64,000 nt of DNA from DTU015 sp964641455 (GCA_964641455.1 CAZXLH010000007.1:4525-68524), one strand, 5' to 3'. Counted from the first letter of the stretch, positions 45,294 to 54,611 are shown. Notes: generated by a model not told the origin, from the letters alone. Program-made: numbers and translations.

Positions 45294-46160
45294 GTGAGCG
45301 AAATTCCTTTTACTAAAATGCATGGATTAGGCAATGATTATCTTTATATCAACAGGTTTTCGTATGATTCTGAGCACGATTGGCCGAAACTTACCCGTCA
45401 AATGGCAGACCGTCATTTTGGAGTAGGGTCTGATGGCTTAATCCTAATAGAACCTTCGGAGATAGCAGATTTCCGAATGAGAATGTTCAATGCAGATGGG
45501 CTGGAAGGCGAGATGTGCGGTAATGGGATGCGTTGCTTTGCCAAGTATGTGTACGAAAACGATTTGACAGACAAAACTTCGCTGGTTGTAGAAACCAAGG
45601 CAGGGCTCATAAGGCCTCATCTTACAGTAAAGAAAGGTAAAGTAGAATCGGTTTCGGTGGACATGGGCATTCCGCGCCTCAAGAGAGCTCAAATTCCTTT
45701 GGCCAGGCTTGATGGGCCTGAGCCTGTAGTTAACGAGCCTATAGAATACGATGGCCAGGTGCTTTTTGCAACATGTGTGTCTATGGGGAACCCTCACTGT
45801 GTGTTTTTTGTTGATGATGTATATGAAGTTGAACTTGAAAAGATAGGCCCAGTACTCGAACACCACCCCATATTTCCCCAACGTGCCAATATTGAGTTTG
45901 TGGCCGTGAAATCCAGAGACTCGATAGATATGCGCATTTGGGAGAGGGGTTCAGGTATCACTCTAGCCTCAGGTACCGGGTCTTCTGCATCAGTTGTCGC
46001 TACCATTCTCAATGGGAAGGCAGACAGGGCTACACCTATTGAGGTCAATTTACCTGGCGGTACTCTACTGGTAGAGTGGAAACAAAACGGGCACGTTTGG
46101 CAGACAGGCCTGGCAACCCAGGTATGTACAGGGCTCTTTTGCTTTTCCGAAATTGAGTGA
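45294..46160 (+). CDS. dapF: Diaminopimelate epimerase homologue with a Cys-to-Ser change
   Basis: 288 residues from GTG 45294, with GGGGTGG about five bases upstream; the frame is open from 45246. The fold signature is complete: FTKMHGLGNDYLYI, then EMCGNGMRCFAKY with the first catalytic cysteine, and SMGNPHCVFFVD. The second catalytic motif, normally ACGTG, reads LASGTGSSAS, so the second cysteine is Ser (codon TCA). Canonical enzymes need both cysteines to epimerise LL-DAP to meso-DAP for lysine and cell-wall synthesis. This protein may be inactive, altered in substrate, or act differently. No other lysine genes are adjacent. Confidence 0.85.
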   Translation: MSEIPFTKMHGLGNDYLYINRFSYDSEHDWPKLTRQMADRHFGVGSDGLILIEPSEIADFRMRMFNADGLEGEMCGNGMRCFAKYVYENDLTDKTSLVVETKAGLIRPHLTVKKGKVESVSVDMGIPRLKRAQIPLARLDGPEPVVNEPIEYDGQVLFATCVSMGNPHCVFFVDDVYEVELEKIGPVLEHHPIFPQRANIEFVAVKSRDSIDMRIWERGSGITLASGTGSSASVVATILNGKADRATPIEVNLPGGTLLVEWKQNGHVWQTGLATQVCTGLFCFSEIE

Positions 46161-46549
46161 AGCCCCAAAAAGTTTCAAAACTTTTATAGGATACATGGTA
46201 CTACAAGGGCAGATTTCAATTCTTAAGTCTTGTACTGGGCCCGCTCTGCCCATGGCGCAGAGTGCATTTGTGTTTGCGGCAGATTTCAATTCTTAGGTCT
46301 GGCAAGCAAAGAGTTTTTAAGGTTTTAACAGGATAGATGATACCGGGGATAGAAATAAATAAGCAGTCCTAAACCAGTCAATTCAGAACAAAGCGGACAA
46401 AGCAGTTTCGATGTCATGGTCTGCCGGTTTGTGATCGTTTTTGCGGCTGTGAGTTTGGATTCAGGACGTTTGCGATGCAGCTCCAATGGATGTTGATGCT
46501 GGGGCTGCTGCTAAAACAAATTTAGCACTATTGAAATGGAGTAAAGTAT
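46161..46549. other. Intergenic region with a 23-base direct repeat
   Basis: The segment GGCAGATTTCAATTCTTA followed by AGTCT lies at 46208-46230 and recurs as GGCAGATTTCAATTCTTA followed by GGTCT at 46278-46300. No gene is seen between dapF and the EamA gene. Confidence 0.6.
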
Positions 46550-47539
46550 ATGCCACAGATATTTGCGAATTTGCTACTGCTCCTGGTAACTATTATTTGG
46601 GGCACAACTTTTGTTTTGGTCAAAGAGGCAATCTCATCTATAAAGCCGTTCACATTTTTGGCGGTGAGATTTTTCATTGGCGGGTTATTCTTGCTGCTGT
46701 GGTTGGTTGCAAGAAATTATTGGTTTCCCAAGGCGGCAAAAACCGGTACGGCTAACGGTTCCGCTTTTGAGAAACAAGCCTGCGCTTCTGGTAATTCCCA
46801 CGTTGGCAAGCGCTTACCAAAAGATACTTTGAAAGATTCTTTAATTACAGGAATTACCTTGTTCTTAGCTTATGCTACCCAGACTTTCGGATTGCTCACT
46901 GTGCCTGCAGGAAAAGCAGCTTTTATCACAGGGATGTCAGTAGTGATGGTCCCTGTTGCTTCAGCGTTTTTACTTAAATCAATACCTGATCGAGGCACTA
47001 CTGTTGGGGTGGTTTTGGCAACAATAGGGTTAGGGCTTATGTCGCTGGTTTTCCCGCTCAAAATCGAAATAGGAGATTTGCTGATATTTCTATGCGCAAT
47101 CGGATTTGCTGCACATATTCTCCTGGTAGGACGGTATTCAAAAGGTAATGATCCTGTAGTTTTTACGGCCATTCAGTTGATTGTGGTATCAATAGGTTCG
47201 TTTGGTGCAGCGCTTTTATGGGAACGTCCGCTGTCTGTTCCGGGACAAACCTGGGGCGCGATTATCTACACTGCTATCTTGGCCACTGCAATTACTGTCT
47301 TAATACAGTCTGCTGTTCAAAGATACACATCGGCTACGCATACTGCGCTGATATTCTCCGCTGAGCCTGTCTTCGGCGCATTGTTTGCATGGATTATGTT
47401 AGGTGAGGTTCTTAGCCCCCGTGAAATGGCCGGAGCAGTACTTATTTTGGCGGGAATGCTTATTTCAGAAATCCCTGTGAGCAAACAACCAAAACAACCA
47501 TCAAATACCGGCAGCGCCATTGCCGGTGAAGGACAGTAA
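46550..47539 (+). CDS. EamA-family (DMT) transporter
   Basis: A 329-residue protein with about ten membrane helices and two EamA repeats: IIWGTTFVLVKEAISSIKPF near residue 16 and IVQ/LFAWIMLGEVLSPREMAGA near 285. Members export amino acids, nucleotides or other metabolites. An unusual polar loop of about 30 residues (KAAKTGTANGSAFEKQACAS) lies between helices 2 and 3. GGAGTAAAGTAT precedes the ATG. The substrate is unknown. Confidence 0.88.
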   Translation: MPQIFANLLLLLVTIIWGTTFVLVKEAISSIKPFTFLAVRFFIGGLFLLLWLVARNYWFPKAAKTGTANGSAFEKQACASGNSHVGKRLPKDTLKDSLITGITLFLAYATQTFGLLTVPAGKAAFITGMSVVMVPVASAFLLKSIPDRGTTVGVVLATIGLGLMSLVFPLKIEIGDLLIFLCAIGFAAHILLVGRYSKGNDPVVFTAIQLIVVSIGSFGAALLWERPLSVPGQTWGAIIYTAILATAITVLIQSAVQRYTSATHTALIFSAEPVFGALFAWIMLGEVLSPREMAGAVLILAGMLISEIPVSKQPKQPSNTGSAIAGEGQ

Positions 47540-47804
47540 CTACTTGTCTTATAGACGTTACCGGAATGGTACCAAAACGGTACCAAATGGCGAAATTGGA
47601 CCGGGATGAAGAAGGCCATTTGTTTTTTGGGTTGAAGGGGCTTTGAGAAATGTGGTATCGCTTTAGCCCATGTTGTATGCCGCAAAGTGAAACCTAGGTT
47701 TGCTGTAAGGCACAGAGAAGCAGGTAGTACAGGCCGAATTTGTTTGCAAATTTGCCTATGTGTTGGTTTAGGAAACTGCATATCATGATGAAAGGGCGGT
47801 TGGT

Positions 47805-49220
47805 ATGACCAAGAGCAAGCTTGTTCACCCTTATATCCCCAACTTAGTTCCTGAGGTTCAAGAAAAGATGATGGAAGAGATAGGCATAACCGATATTGAA
47901 GAACTGTATTCTGAAATTCCGGAAGAATTGAGGCTCAAAGGCAAAACGAATCTTCCTAAGCCCCTTGTTTCAGAATGGCAGCTTGAACGTCACATGGAAA
48001 GTATTCTTTCGAAAAATGAGACTGTCAAGGAAAACTTAAGTTTCTTAGGGGCAGGTTGCTATCAACACTATGTCCCTGCAATATGTGATGAAATTGCTAA
48101 CAGATCAGAGTTTCTGACTGCGTATGCCGGCGAACCTTATGAAGATCATGGAAGGTTTCAAGCACTGTTTGAATATCAAAGCATGATGGCTGAACTGTTA
48201 GACATGGATGTAGTTAATGTACCTACTTATGACTGGTGCCAGGCGGCTGCAACTGCAGTACGGATGGCAGGTAGGATTACTGGGCGGAATGAAGTGCTTG
48301 TTGCCAGGAGCATCAATCCTCAAAGGTTGCTTACCATCAAAAATTACTGCCATCCTGCAATGAAAGTAAGCCTTTTGGAATACGACACTGAAACAGGATG
48401 CTTGGACATTGGAGACTTCAAAGCTAAGTTAACAGATAATGTTGCTGCCATTTACCTGGAGGCCCCGAATTATTTTGGAGTCGTAGAGGTTCAGGGCGAT
48501 GAAATTTCAGACATTGCTCATCAAAACGGGTCGCTTTTTGTTGCCGGAGTCGATCCAATTAGTCTGGGAATATTGGCGCCGCCTTCACATTACGGGGCGG
48601 ACATTGCATGTGGAGATATTCAGTCCTTGGGTATACACATGAACTACGGCGGTGGTGTTGCCGGTTTTGTTGCCACCCGGGACACTGAAGACTTTGTGGC
48701 CGAATACCCGTTTAGGCTGTTTGGCATAGCTAAAACTGAAGTGGAAGGTGAATGGGGCTTTGGCGATGTGTACTACGATCGAACATCTTTTGCCAAAAGA
48801 GAATTAGGCAAAGAATTTGTAGGCACAGCATCGGCGCTTTGGGGAATAGTTGCAGGTGTGTACCTCGCACTTATAGGCCCGAAAGGGATACAGGATGTCG
48901 GAAGGGCCATTATGCAAAACACTTCTTATGCTGCCAGAAAACTTTCCGGCATTGAGGGAATCAGAATAAGAGGTTTTAGAAGGCCTTTTTTCAGAGAGTT
49001 CGTTGTTAATTTTGATGAGGCCGGTTTGACTGTTGCTCAGGTGAATAATGCCTTAAGGCAAAAAGCCATCTGGGGGGGCAAGGACATTTCCACCGAATTC
49101 CCTGAACTTGGCCAAAGCTCACTTTATTGTGTAACGGAAATCCATACAAAAGAAGACATATTAAGTCTTTGTGAGGCTCTGGAGGAGATCATCTTAGAAA
49201 GGAAAGGGGAGAGAGCATAA
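47805..49220 (+). CDS. gcvPA: Glycine decarboxylase P-protein subunit 1
   Basis: A 471-residue alpha-type subunit of the two-subunit glycine dehydrogenase (decarboxylating), found in Bacillota and archaea. It starts IPNLVPEVQEKMMEEIG and has the FLGAGCYQHYVPA and EYQSMMAELLDMDVVNVPTY blocks. With GcvPB it decarboxylates glycine and passes the aminomethyl group to H-protein lipoate. GcvT, GcvH and Lpd are not in view. The gene ends in TAATGG overlapping the start of gcvPB. No glycine riboswitch could be recognised in the 265 bases upstream. Confidence 0.95.
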   Translation: MTKSKLVHPYIPNLVPEVQEKMMEEIGITDIEELYSEIPEELRLKGKTNLPKPLVSEWQLERHMESILSKNETVKENLSFLGAGCYQHYVPAICDEIANRSEFLTAYAGEPYEDHGRFQALFEYQSMMAELLDMDVVNVPTYDWCQAAATAVRMAGRITGRNEVLVARSINPQRLLTIKNYCHPAMKVSLLEYDTETGCLDIGDFKAKLTDNVAAIYLEAPNYFGVVEVQGDEISDIAHQNGSLFVAGVDPISLGILAPPSHYGADIACGDIQSLGIHMNYGGGVAGFVATRDTEDFVAEYPFRLFGIAKTEVEGEWGFGDVYYDRTSFAKRELGKEFVGTASALWGIVAGVYLALIGPKGIQDVGRAIMQNTSYAARKLSGIEGIRIRGFRRPFFREFVVNFDEAGLTVAQVNNALRQKAIWGGKDISTEFPELGQSSLYCVTEIHTKEDILSLCEALEEIILERKGERA

Positions 49221-50791
49221 TGGTAACCAGAAAATCACTTTTGAGGCGGGGTTTTCATCAAGCCAAGTGGGATGAACCTATTATATTTGAACTTAGCCAA
49301 CCAGGTGAGCGTGGCGTCCTGACGCCTGAAGCCGGTGACTCTGTTAAGGCTGAAACCGGTGAAGTTTGGAATGATTTGCCCGAAAACATGGTAAGAAAAA
49401 CCCTGCCGGCTTTGCCTCAACTATCTCAGGCACGGGTCTTGCGTCATTACCTCCGTCTTTCCCAGGCAACTTTAGGTGCCGATATTAACGTAGAAATTGG
49501 CCAGGGTACATGTACCATGAAGTACAGCCCGAAGATAAACGAAAAATTTGCATCGTCTGCTAAAGTCGCTTACCTTCATCCGTTCCAAGATGATGAGACG
49601 GCCCAGGGCATACTCGAGATTATATATAGCACTGACAAGTTTCTGAGGGAGATATCAGGGCTTGACCGGTTTTCGTTCCAGCCAGGCGGAGGTTCTCAGG
49701 CCGCACTTACCATTGCTTCAATAATCAGGGCATATCATGAGTCAAGGGGGGAGGGAGAGCAGAGGGACGAGATCATAACCACCATATTTTCCCATCCGTG
49801 TAACGCAGCAACTGCTGCGGTGAAAGGGTTTAAAATCATAACTATTTATCCGGGCCAAGATGGATACCCTGATCTTGAAGCCCTAAAGCATGCCGTATCT
49901 GAGCGGACGGCTGGGTTAATGATAACCAATCCTGAGGATACAGGCGTATTTAACCCCCATATTAAGGAGTTTACCCGTATTGTTCACGAAGCCGGAGGGA
50001 TTTGCAGCTATGACCAGGCAAATGCCAACGGCATTTTAGGAATTACAAGGGCCAAGGAGGCAGATTTTGATATTTGCTTTTTCAACCTACATAAGACGTT
50101 TTCTTCGCCCCATGGGTGCGGAGGGCCCGGAGCGGGGGCCGTTGGAGTTACCAAGCAACTTGAGAGGTTCTTGCCTGTTCCGGTGGTTGATTTTGATGGG
50201 GGAAAATATAGCCTTAACTATGATCTGCCTGATTCAATAGGTAAAATCAAGATGTTTTACGGGGGTGTCCAGGCTGTAGTTCGGGCTTATGCATGGATAA
50301 TGAGTTTGGGCGAAGAGGGGTTGAAACAGGTGGCCAAAACTGCTGTGCTTAATAGCAATTATCTTTTGTCCAGAATTAAGAAGATAAGAGGAGTTGACGT
50401 ACCTTATGCTCCTGGAAAGCACCGGTTTGAGCAAGTGAGGTACAGCTGGGGGCCTCTTTTAGAAGAGACAGGTATTACCACTGAAGATGTTCAGAGAAGA
50501 ATGTGCGATTTTGGGCTTCATTACTGGACCAGCCATCATCCGTGGATTGTGCCTGAACCTTTCACCCTTGAACCAACAGAGTCTTACTCTAAACAGGATC
50601 TTGATGAGTACATTGAGGCTTTGGAGCAAATTTCCCGAGAAGCTTACGAATCTCCTGAAATTGTAAAGAACGCTCCTCATAGAAGTGTGGTTCATAAGAT
50701 TTGCCAGGACTGGTTGGATGACCCTGACAAGTGGGCAATCAGCTGGAGGTCGTACTTGAGAAAGCACAAAGGGGCTCAGGCCCAAAAGTGA
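49220..50791 (+). CDS. gcvPB: Glycine decarboxylase P-protein subunit 2
   Basis: A 523-residue PLP-carrying subunit. The PLP lysine lies in NLHKTFSSPHGCGGPG near residue 290. Other family blocks are FSFQPGGGSQAALT and MITNPEDTGVF. The open frame is 30-40 residues longer than typical GcvPB, partly in the N-terminus (PEAGDSVKAETGEVW). Translation is coupled to gcvPA by a one-base overlap. Confidence 0.95.
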   Translation: MVTRKSLLRRGFHQAKWDEPIIFELSQPGERGVLTPEAGDSVKAETGEVWNDLPENMVRKTLPALPQLSQARVLRHYLRLSQATLGADINVEIGQGTCTMKYSPKINEKFASSAKVAYLHPFQDDETAQGILEIIYSTDKFLREISGLDRFSFQPGGGSQAALTIASIIRAYHESRGEGEQRDEIITTIFSHPCNAATAAVKGFKIITIYPGQDGYPDLEALKHAVSERTAGLMITNPEDTGVFNPHIKEFTRIVHEAGGICSYDQANANGILGITRAKEADFDICFFNLHKTFSSPHGCGGPGAGAVGVTKQLERFLPVPVVDFDGGKYSLNYDLPDSIGKIKMFYGGVQAVVRAYAWIMSLGEEGLKQVAKTAVLNSNYLLSRIKKIRGVDVPYAPGKHRFEQVRYSWGPLLEETGITTEDVQRRMCDFGLHYWTSHHPWIVPEPFTLEPTESYSKQDLDEYIEALEQISREAYESPEIVKNAPHRSVVHKICQDWLDDPDKWAISWRSYLRKHKGAQAQK

Positions 50792-50883
50792 ATTGGGGTA
50801 ACCAAGCGGTTTGTGTTTCATGTGACTTAATAACTTGTTGGGTTGCTTAGGGGTTGAAACAGTTACGTGCGGGAGGGAGTTTT

Positions 50884-51666
50884 GTGTCAAAGTACAGTAA
50901 TCCACTTGTGCTTGAAGGCAAGGTGGCAATGATAACAGGAGGGGCATCCGGTATTGGGCTGGCTACTGCCGAAGTTTTGGCTCAATATGGCGCCCAGGCT
51001 GTTATCTTAGACATAAATGAACAAAACGGAAAAGATGCTGTATCTTCAATTTTGGAGAATGGCGGGAAAGCTGAGTTTATGAAATGCGATGTTACATCGA
51101 ATCAAAATTGCCGTGAGGTTGTGGAACTGACAGAGGCTAGGTACGGGCGTATAGATATTCTTTTCAACAATGCAGGAGTGATTGTAAGAAAAGATGTGGT
51201 AAGCCATGAAGAAGCCGAATGGGACCTGGTGATAGACGTGACATTGAAGGGTACATATTTGATGTCGAAGTATGTAATTCCGGTTATGGCCAAAAACGGT
51301 GGTGGCAGCATAATCACTACAGGTTCCGGATGGGGCCTCAAAGGCGGAGACAATGCTGCTTCTTACTGCGCTGCTAAGGCGGGGGTTGTAAACCTTACCA
51401 AGGCTATGGCTATAGATCATGGAAAACAAAATATCAGAGTCAATTGTGTGTGCCCCGGTGATACAGATACGCCTATGCTCAGGGGCGAAGCCCGCCAGCT
51501 GGGATTTGATGAAGAGAGTTTTCTTGAGTCGTCGGGTGTGGATAGGCCTCTCCAAAGGATAGGTGTTCCACAGGATATTGCCCATGCAGTCTTGTTCCTT
51601 GCAAGCGATTTGTCCAGTTGGATTACTGGGGCCACCATTGTGGTTGACGGCGGTGGAATAGCTTAG
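50884..51666 (+). CDS. Short-chain dehydrogenase/reductase
   Basis: 260 residues from GTG 50884 after GGGAGGGAG; the frame is open from 50854. The NAD(P)-binding motif is TGGASGIGLATAE near 17-29, NNAG near 95, the catalytic Ser in GSGWG and YCAAK near 159-163, with a normal C-terminal GAT-VVDGGG. An Asp at the end of the second strand (ILDINEQNG) favours NAD over NADP. It lies 90 bases after gcvPB, but a functional link is not evident. Substrate unknown. Confidence 0.92.
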   Translation: MSKYSNPLVLEGKVAMITGGASGIGLATAEVLAQYGAQAVILDINEQNGKDAVSSILENGGKAEFMKCDVTSNQNCREVVELTEARYGRIDILFNNAGVIVRKDVVSHEEAEWDLVIDVTLKGTYLMSKYVIPVMAKNGGGSIITTGSGWGLKGGDNAASYCAAKAGVVNLTKAMAIDHGKQNIRVNCVCPGDTDTPMLRGEARQLGFDEESFLESSGVDRPLQRIGVPQDIAHAVLFLASDLSSWITGATIVVDGGGIA

Positions 51667-51698
51667 GGCCGGAGGCCTCCGGGGTTGCCATTTTAGAA

Positions 51699-51725
51699 GG
51701 GGCCTTTCGGCCCCTATTTATTTAA
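51699..51725 (+). terminator. Terminator between the SDR gene and cassette B
   Basis: GGGGCC-TTTC-GGCCCC (51699-51714) followed by TATTTATTTAA. It ends the plus-strand SDR transcript and could stop the minus-strand cassette B transcript too, since the two converge here. Confidence 0.8.
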
Positions 51726-51738
51726 TGTGCCCTATTTT

Positions 51739-52344
51739 CTACTTTATGATCCCCAACCAGTTGGCGTACAGAAAGTGAAGCCTGCCGATAAATAGCGCCA
51801 TACGGCCCATTACAGTGCTTCCGAACGCTGCGCCGAAGGACACCATCATGATATACCGTCCGAACACCGAAACGTGTTTAAGGGCACCTTTGTGTTCCAC
51901 AGAGAAGAAGAAGTAAGTGAGAACACCTAATGTGCCAAGTACTATCACAATGTTGTTTATGCTGTTAAGCGGCAGCACTGTGCTTTTTACCTGGCTTACT
52001 ATTTGAGATCCTATTGTCCCACGTATTGCAAGGCCGGTTCCTATGCCTACCAAGACTGCAAGCGGAAACCTGGATAACCATGCAAGTTTCTTAGAGTATC
52101 TGGTATAAAGCAGCATGCCAAGCACCAAGGGAATAAGAACTTGCCAGTTACCTTTTGAGGCAAGCGGTTCTATTCCTTGGTCTCTTATATTGATCCATCC
52201 CAGAACCAGAGCATGCCCAGCCGATACGCCAACATACACGTTTTCGACTAGTTTGTATAACGGATTATCCTTAAAAGCAAAGCTCATAATTCCAATGGTA
52301 GCGATTGCTGCAATCCATGTTCCAAGATTGGTGCTAATCTGCAT
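51739..52344 (-). CDS. Cassette B protein 4, multi-pass membrane protein
   Basis: A 201-residue paralogue of the protein at 30512-31105. Shared blocks include YVGVSAGHALVL, PLVLGMLLYTRY, VLVGIGTGLAIRG and GAAFGSTVMGRMALFIGR. About five membrane helices. The start ATG lies in TAATG, overlapping the stop of protein 3. Last gene of cassette B; its 3' end faces the terminator at 51699. Confidence 0.72.
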   Translation of the reverse strand: MQISTNLGTWIAAIATIGIMSFAFKDNPLYKLVENVYVGVSAGHALVLGWINIRDQGIEPLASKGNWQVLIPLVLGMLLYTRYSKKLAWLSRFPLAVLVGIGTGLAIRGTIGSQIVSQVKSTVLPLNSINNIVIVLGTLGVLTYFFFSVEHKGALKHVSVFGRYIMMVSFGAAFGSTVMGRMALFIGRLHFLYANWLGIIK

Positions 52345-53174
52345 TAACGTCCACCTCCCTGGGAGGCCTGAGATTTGGTTCCCAGATATACGATATTGCC
52401 CAGTATCACCAGCCCGAGTATGGTCAGGTGCGAAATAGACTGTGCATCCATGCCTCTGATTCCCAACCCTGAGATTCCCATAAGGCTTTCGTAGCCGGCG
52501 GCTCCTTTCATGCTCGGAATCATTCCGCTAAGCTGCCCGGACTGCATGTAAGGAGTCATATTAGGCACGTTTACTGCGACGATGGCTGTTGCAATGGGAA
52601 CGCCCATTGGATCTCCGACTTGCCTTATCCATTCAGGAACTCCAGGTGTTCCTGATGATATACATATAACCAATGTGGCATCTTGGGCTGAAGTTATACC
52701 TTCCATTGCAGGAAGGGATGATGTTAGATTACCTCTGTAGTCTCTCGGAAAACTGCCGGGAATATCTTTAGCCATTCGGGCTATGGCAGTTTCAGCGCCG
52801 GCAAGATAGCCCAAGTTAACATAGTCCACACCATATTCCTTATTTTTATAATCTGAGCCTCCAAAAGCAGTTTCCAGCAGGCTAGGGCCTGTATCGAAAA
52901 AGCCCATTCCAATTACCCTTATACCTTTCCTGGAAAGGTGGTTTAGCAATGCTGCTGCACCTGAGGCCAGTTCTCCGTAGCCCCCGGGGGATGTATCCAT
53001 TGATAGGATGACTGCACTGCCCGGAGGCAGAGCCTCTACAGTGTTATAAAGTTCCTGGGTTTCCGGCCCTACTGTTACCCCCAGCCCTATGGGCCAAATA
53101 AGGGGGATAGAGAGGGACAGAAATACCAATGCGTAAATAATACGTCGATCCATTTGTGCCAGTTTTTCAAACAA
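52344..53174 (-). CDS. Cassette B protein 3, membrane-anchored soluble-domain protein
   Basis: A 276-residue paralogue of 29606-30511, starting at TTG 53174 with GGAGGG seven bases upstream. N-terminal helix (IIYALVFLSLSIPLIWPIG), soluble domain with SAVILSMDTSPGG, VIGMGFFDTGP, EYGVDYVNLGYLAG and SSGTPGVPEW, then a C-terminal helix (ISHLTILGLVILGNI). It lacks the Arg/Glu-rich tail of copy A. Function unknown. Confidence 0.72.
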   Translation of the reverse strand: MFEKLAQMDRRIIYALVFLSLSIPLIWPIGLGVTVGPETQELYNTVEALPPGSAVILSMDTSPGGYGELASGAAALLNHLSRKGIRVIGMGFFDTGPSLLETAFGGSDYKNKEYGVDYVNLGYLAGAETAIARMAKDIPGSFPRDYRGNLTSSLPAMEGITSAQDATLVICISSGTPGVPEWIRQVGDPMGVPIATAIVAVNVPNMTPYMQSGQLSGMIPSMKGAAGYESLMGISGLGIRGMDAQSISHLTILGLVILGNIVYLGTKSQASQGGGR

Positions 53175-53188
53175 TGATTGTCCCTCCT

Positions 53189-53815
53189 TTATGAACTTGA
53201 ACCGCCAAGATACGATTTTTCGATTCCGAGAAGCACTCTCAGGCCTGATGCAATTCCGCCTATACCTGCACCAATAAGCATGCCTCTTTGGCCTGCAAGG
53301 TTAGGAATATCCATAAGCCAGCTACTTATTACAGGAAACTGACGCCATATCCTTTCGCCAATAGGCACATTCCCTAGCATCAGGATTGCTGCTGATATTA
53401 GCAAGATGGCGGCATCAAGGTTTCTTACCCTAAAAGCCCTGTAAGCTGCCGATGCAATAAAGAACCCTGTCATGGCATAGACTGTCGATTGTCCAGGTAC
53501 GAACAGAGCATCGAACCAGAACTGGTAAGTTGTATGAGTTGGCCCTTTGATTATCCCCAAAAGAGCCATGCCGACCATTGAGAATATCAAAGACCCTGAA
53601 TACAGCCAGTCAAGCCCTTTGCCTCTGGTAATCTTTTTTGCATGGATTTGGACCAGGTTGACTGATGCCAACCCCAGTGCAAAGGCAGCTATTATTACTC
53701 CCCAATTTTGGACAGTTTTTGCAGCTTCCAAAAGAGGTTCAGACGTAAAGAAAAACGAAACAATCATCAACATGCCGACTATAAAAGCCACTGCTATCGG
53801 TAATTCGCGCCTCAT
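53189..53815 (-). CDS. Cassette B protein 2, multi-pass membrane protein
   Basis: A 208-residue paralogue of 28957-29589 with about six membrane helices. Shared features are GVIIAAFALGLASVNL, TGFFIASAAYRAF, AAILMLGNVPIGERI and the final LGIEKSYLGG. AAAGGGGTGACAG precedes the ATG. It lies 14 bases before gene 3. Confidence 0.72.
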   Translation of the reverse strand: MRRELPIAVAFIVGMLMIVSFFFTSEPLLEAAKTVQNWGVIIAAFALGLASVNLVQIHAKKITRGKGLDWLYSGSLIFSMVGMALLGIIKGPTHTTYQFWFDALFVPGQSTVYAMTGFFIASAAYRAFRVRNLDAAILLISAAILMLGNVPIGERIWRQFPVISSWLMDIPNLAGQRGMLIGAGIGGIASGLRVLLGIEKSYLGGSSS

Positions 53816-53831
53816 GAAACTGTCACCCCTT

Positions 53832-54611
53832 TCACTTGCTCAAGAGCCTAACGAAATAGGATGAGCCAAAACTTCGAGAAATTACGCCCGCAATGATAAG
53901 TGCGGCAACAACCGCTTTTGCCATGTCCTGCCCTAAGATTGAGCCTAGCTGCATTCTGTCTTGTGAAAGATAGGCCGCTGCAGCAAAAAGTTCTTCTCCG
54001 ATAAGGGTGTAATCAGACGAAGCCACAAAGAATGGCACCTGTGACAACTGGGCCGTACCGGTTATTTGAAGCGCTCCAACTTCGGAGCCTACTTCAGCCA
54101 GCATCAAAGCTTCAGCCCAAAAAGCCCCCATCATGAAGTTAGCTGCAGGTTTTTCACGGGCGATTATGCCAAACAATGCTGCGGCATAGGCAAATTGCTG
54201 AGATGAAAGAAATCGTATATTTCCAGGTTCGTAAGCATCACTTTTGCCTTCTTCCAGATATGCTTGGCGGACAGTCTCTTCTGCCATTGGAAAGACCTCC
54301 GGTTGCCGGATAGTTACTATTTCCGGCACGTCAAACCTGGCAGTAAGCCTTGACACATAACTAAGGATGGCAAGCCCTGCAAAAGTCTGGGGCGCTTCAA
54401 CTGCACCTATACCGCCTATGCCAGGGCAATAGTGTACCGGCCTGCCCATCTCAGTGCTGCGCCCTATGGCTTCTTCAATAGCATCAAGCCCTGCTATTTT
54501 TCGGATGCTAATTGGCTTGCCTTTCTTGGCTCTCCACATTGAGTACACAAGGCACCCAATGATTATAAGGAGCAGCCAAAATGAAAATACTCTTCCTTCT
54601 ACAAGTGTCAA
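53832..54611 (-). CDS. Cassette B protein 1, DUF6754-like membrane protein
   Basis: 259 residues from TTG 54611, chosen because AGGAGGTGAGG is directly upstream and because the N-terminus (TLVEGRVFSFWLLL) then aligns with copy A (IVAGKQFSFTVLLL). GTG 54620 is in frame but inside the ribosome binding site. It has the blocks IAGLDAIEEAIGRSTEMGRP, QQFAYAAALFGI and SSDYTLIGEELFAAAAYLS, closely matching copy A. First gene of cassette B. Function unknown. Confidence 0.75.
   Translation of the reverse strand: MTLVEGRVFSFWLLLIIIGCLVYSMWRAKKGKPISIRKIAGLDAIEEAIGRSTEMGRPVHYCPGIGGIGAVEAPQTFAGLAILSYVSRLTARFDVPEIVTIRQPEVFPMAEETVRQAYLEEGKSDAYEPGNIRFLSSQQFAYAAALFGIIAREKPAANFMMGAFWAEALMLAEVGSEVGALQITGTAQLSQVPFFVASSDYTLIGEELFAAAAYLSQDRMQLGSILGQDMAKAVVAALIIAGVISRSFGSSYFVRLLSK

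Noticed and set aside
47540..47804. Possible glycine riboswitch before gcvPA
   Set aside because: None of the conserved glycine-aptamer segments could be found by eye; a TGGTACC/GGTACCA hairpin at about 47570 does not match the aptamer and only loosely recalls the 53-bp repeat family.
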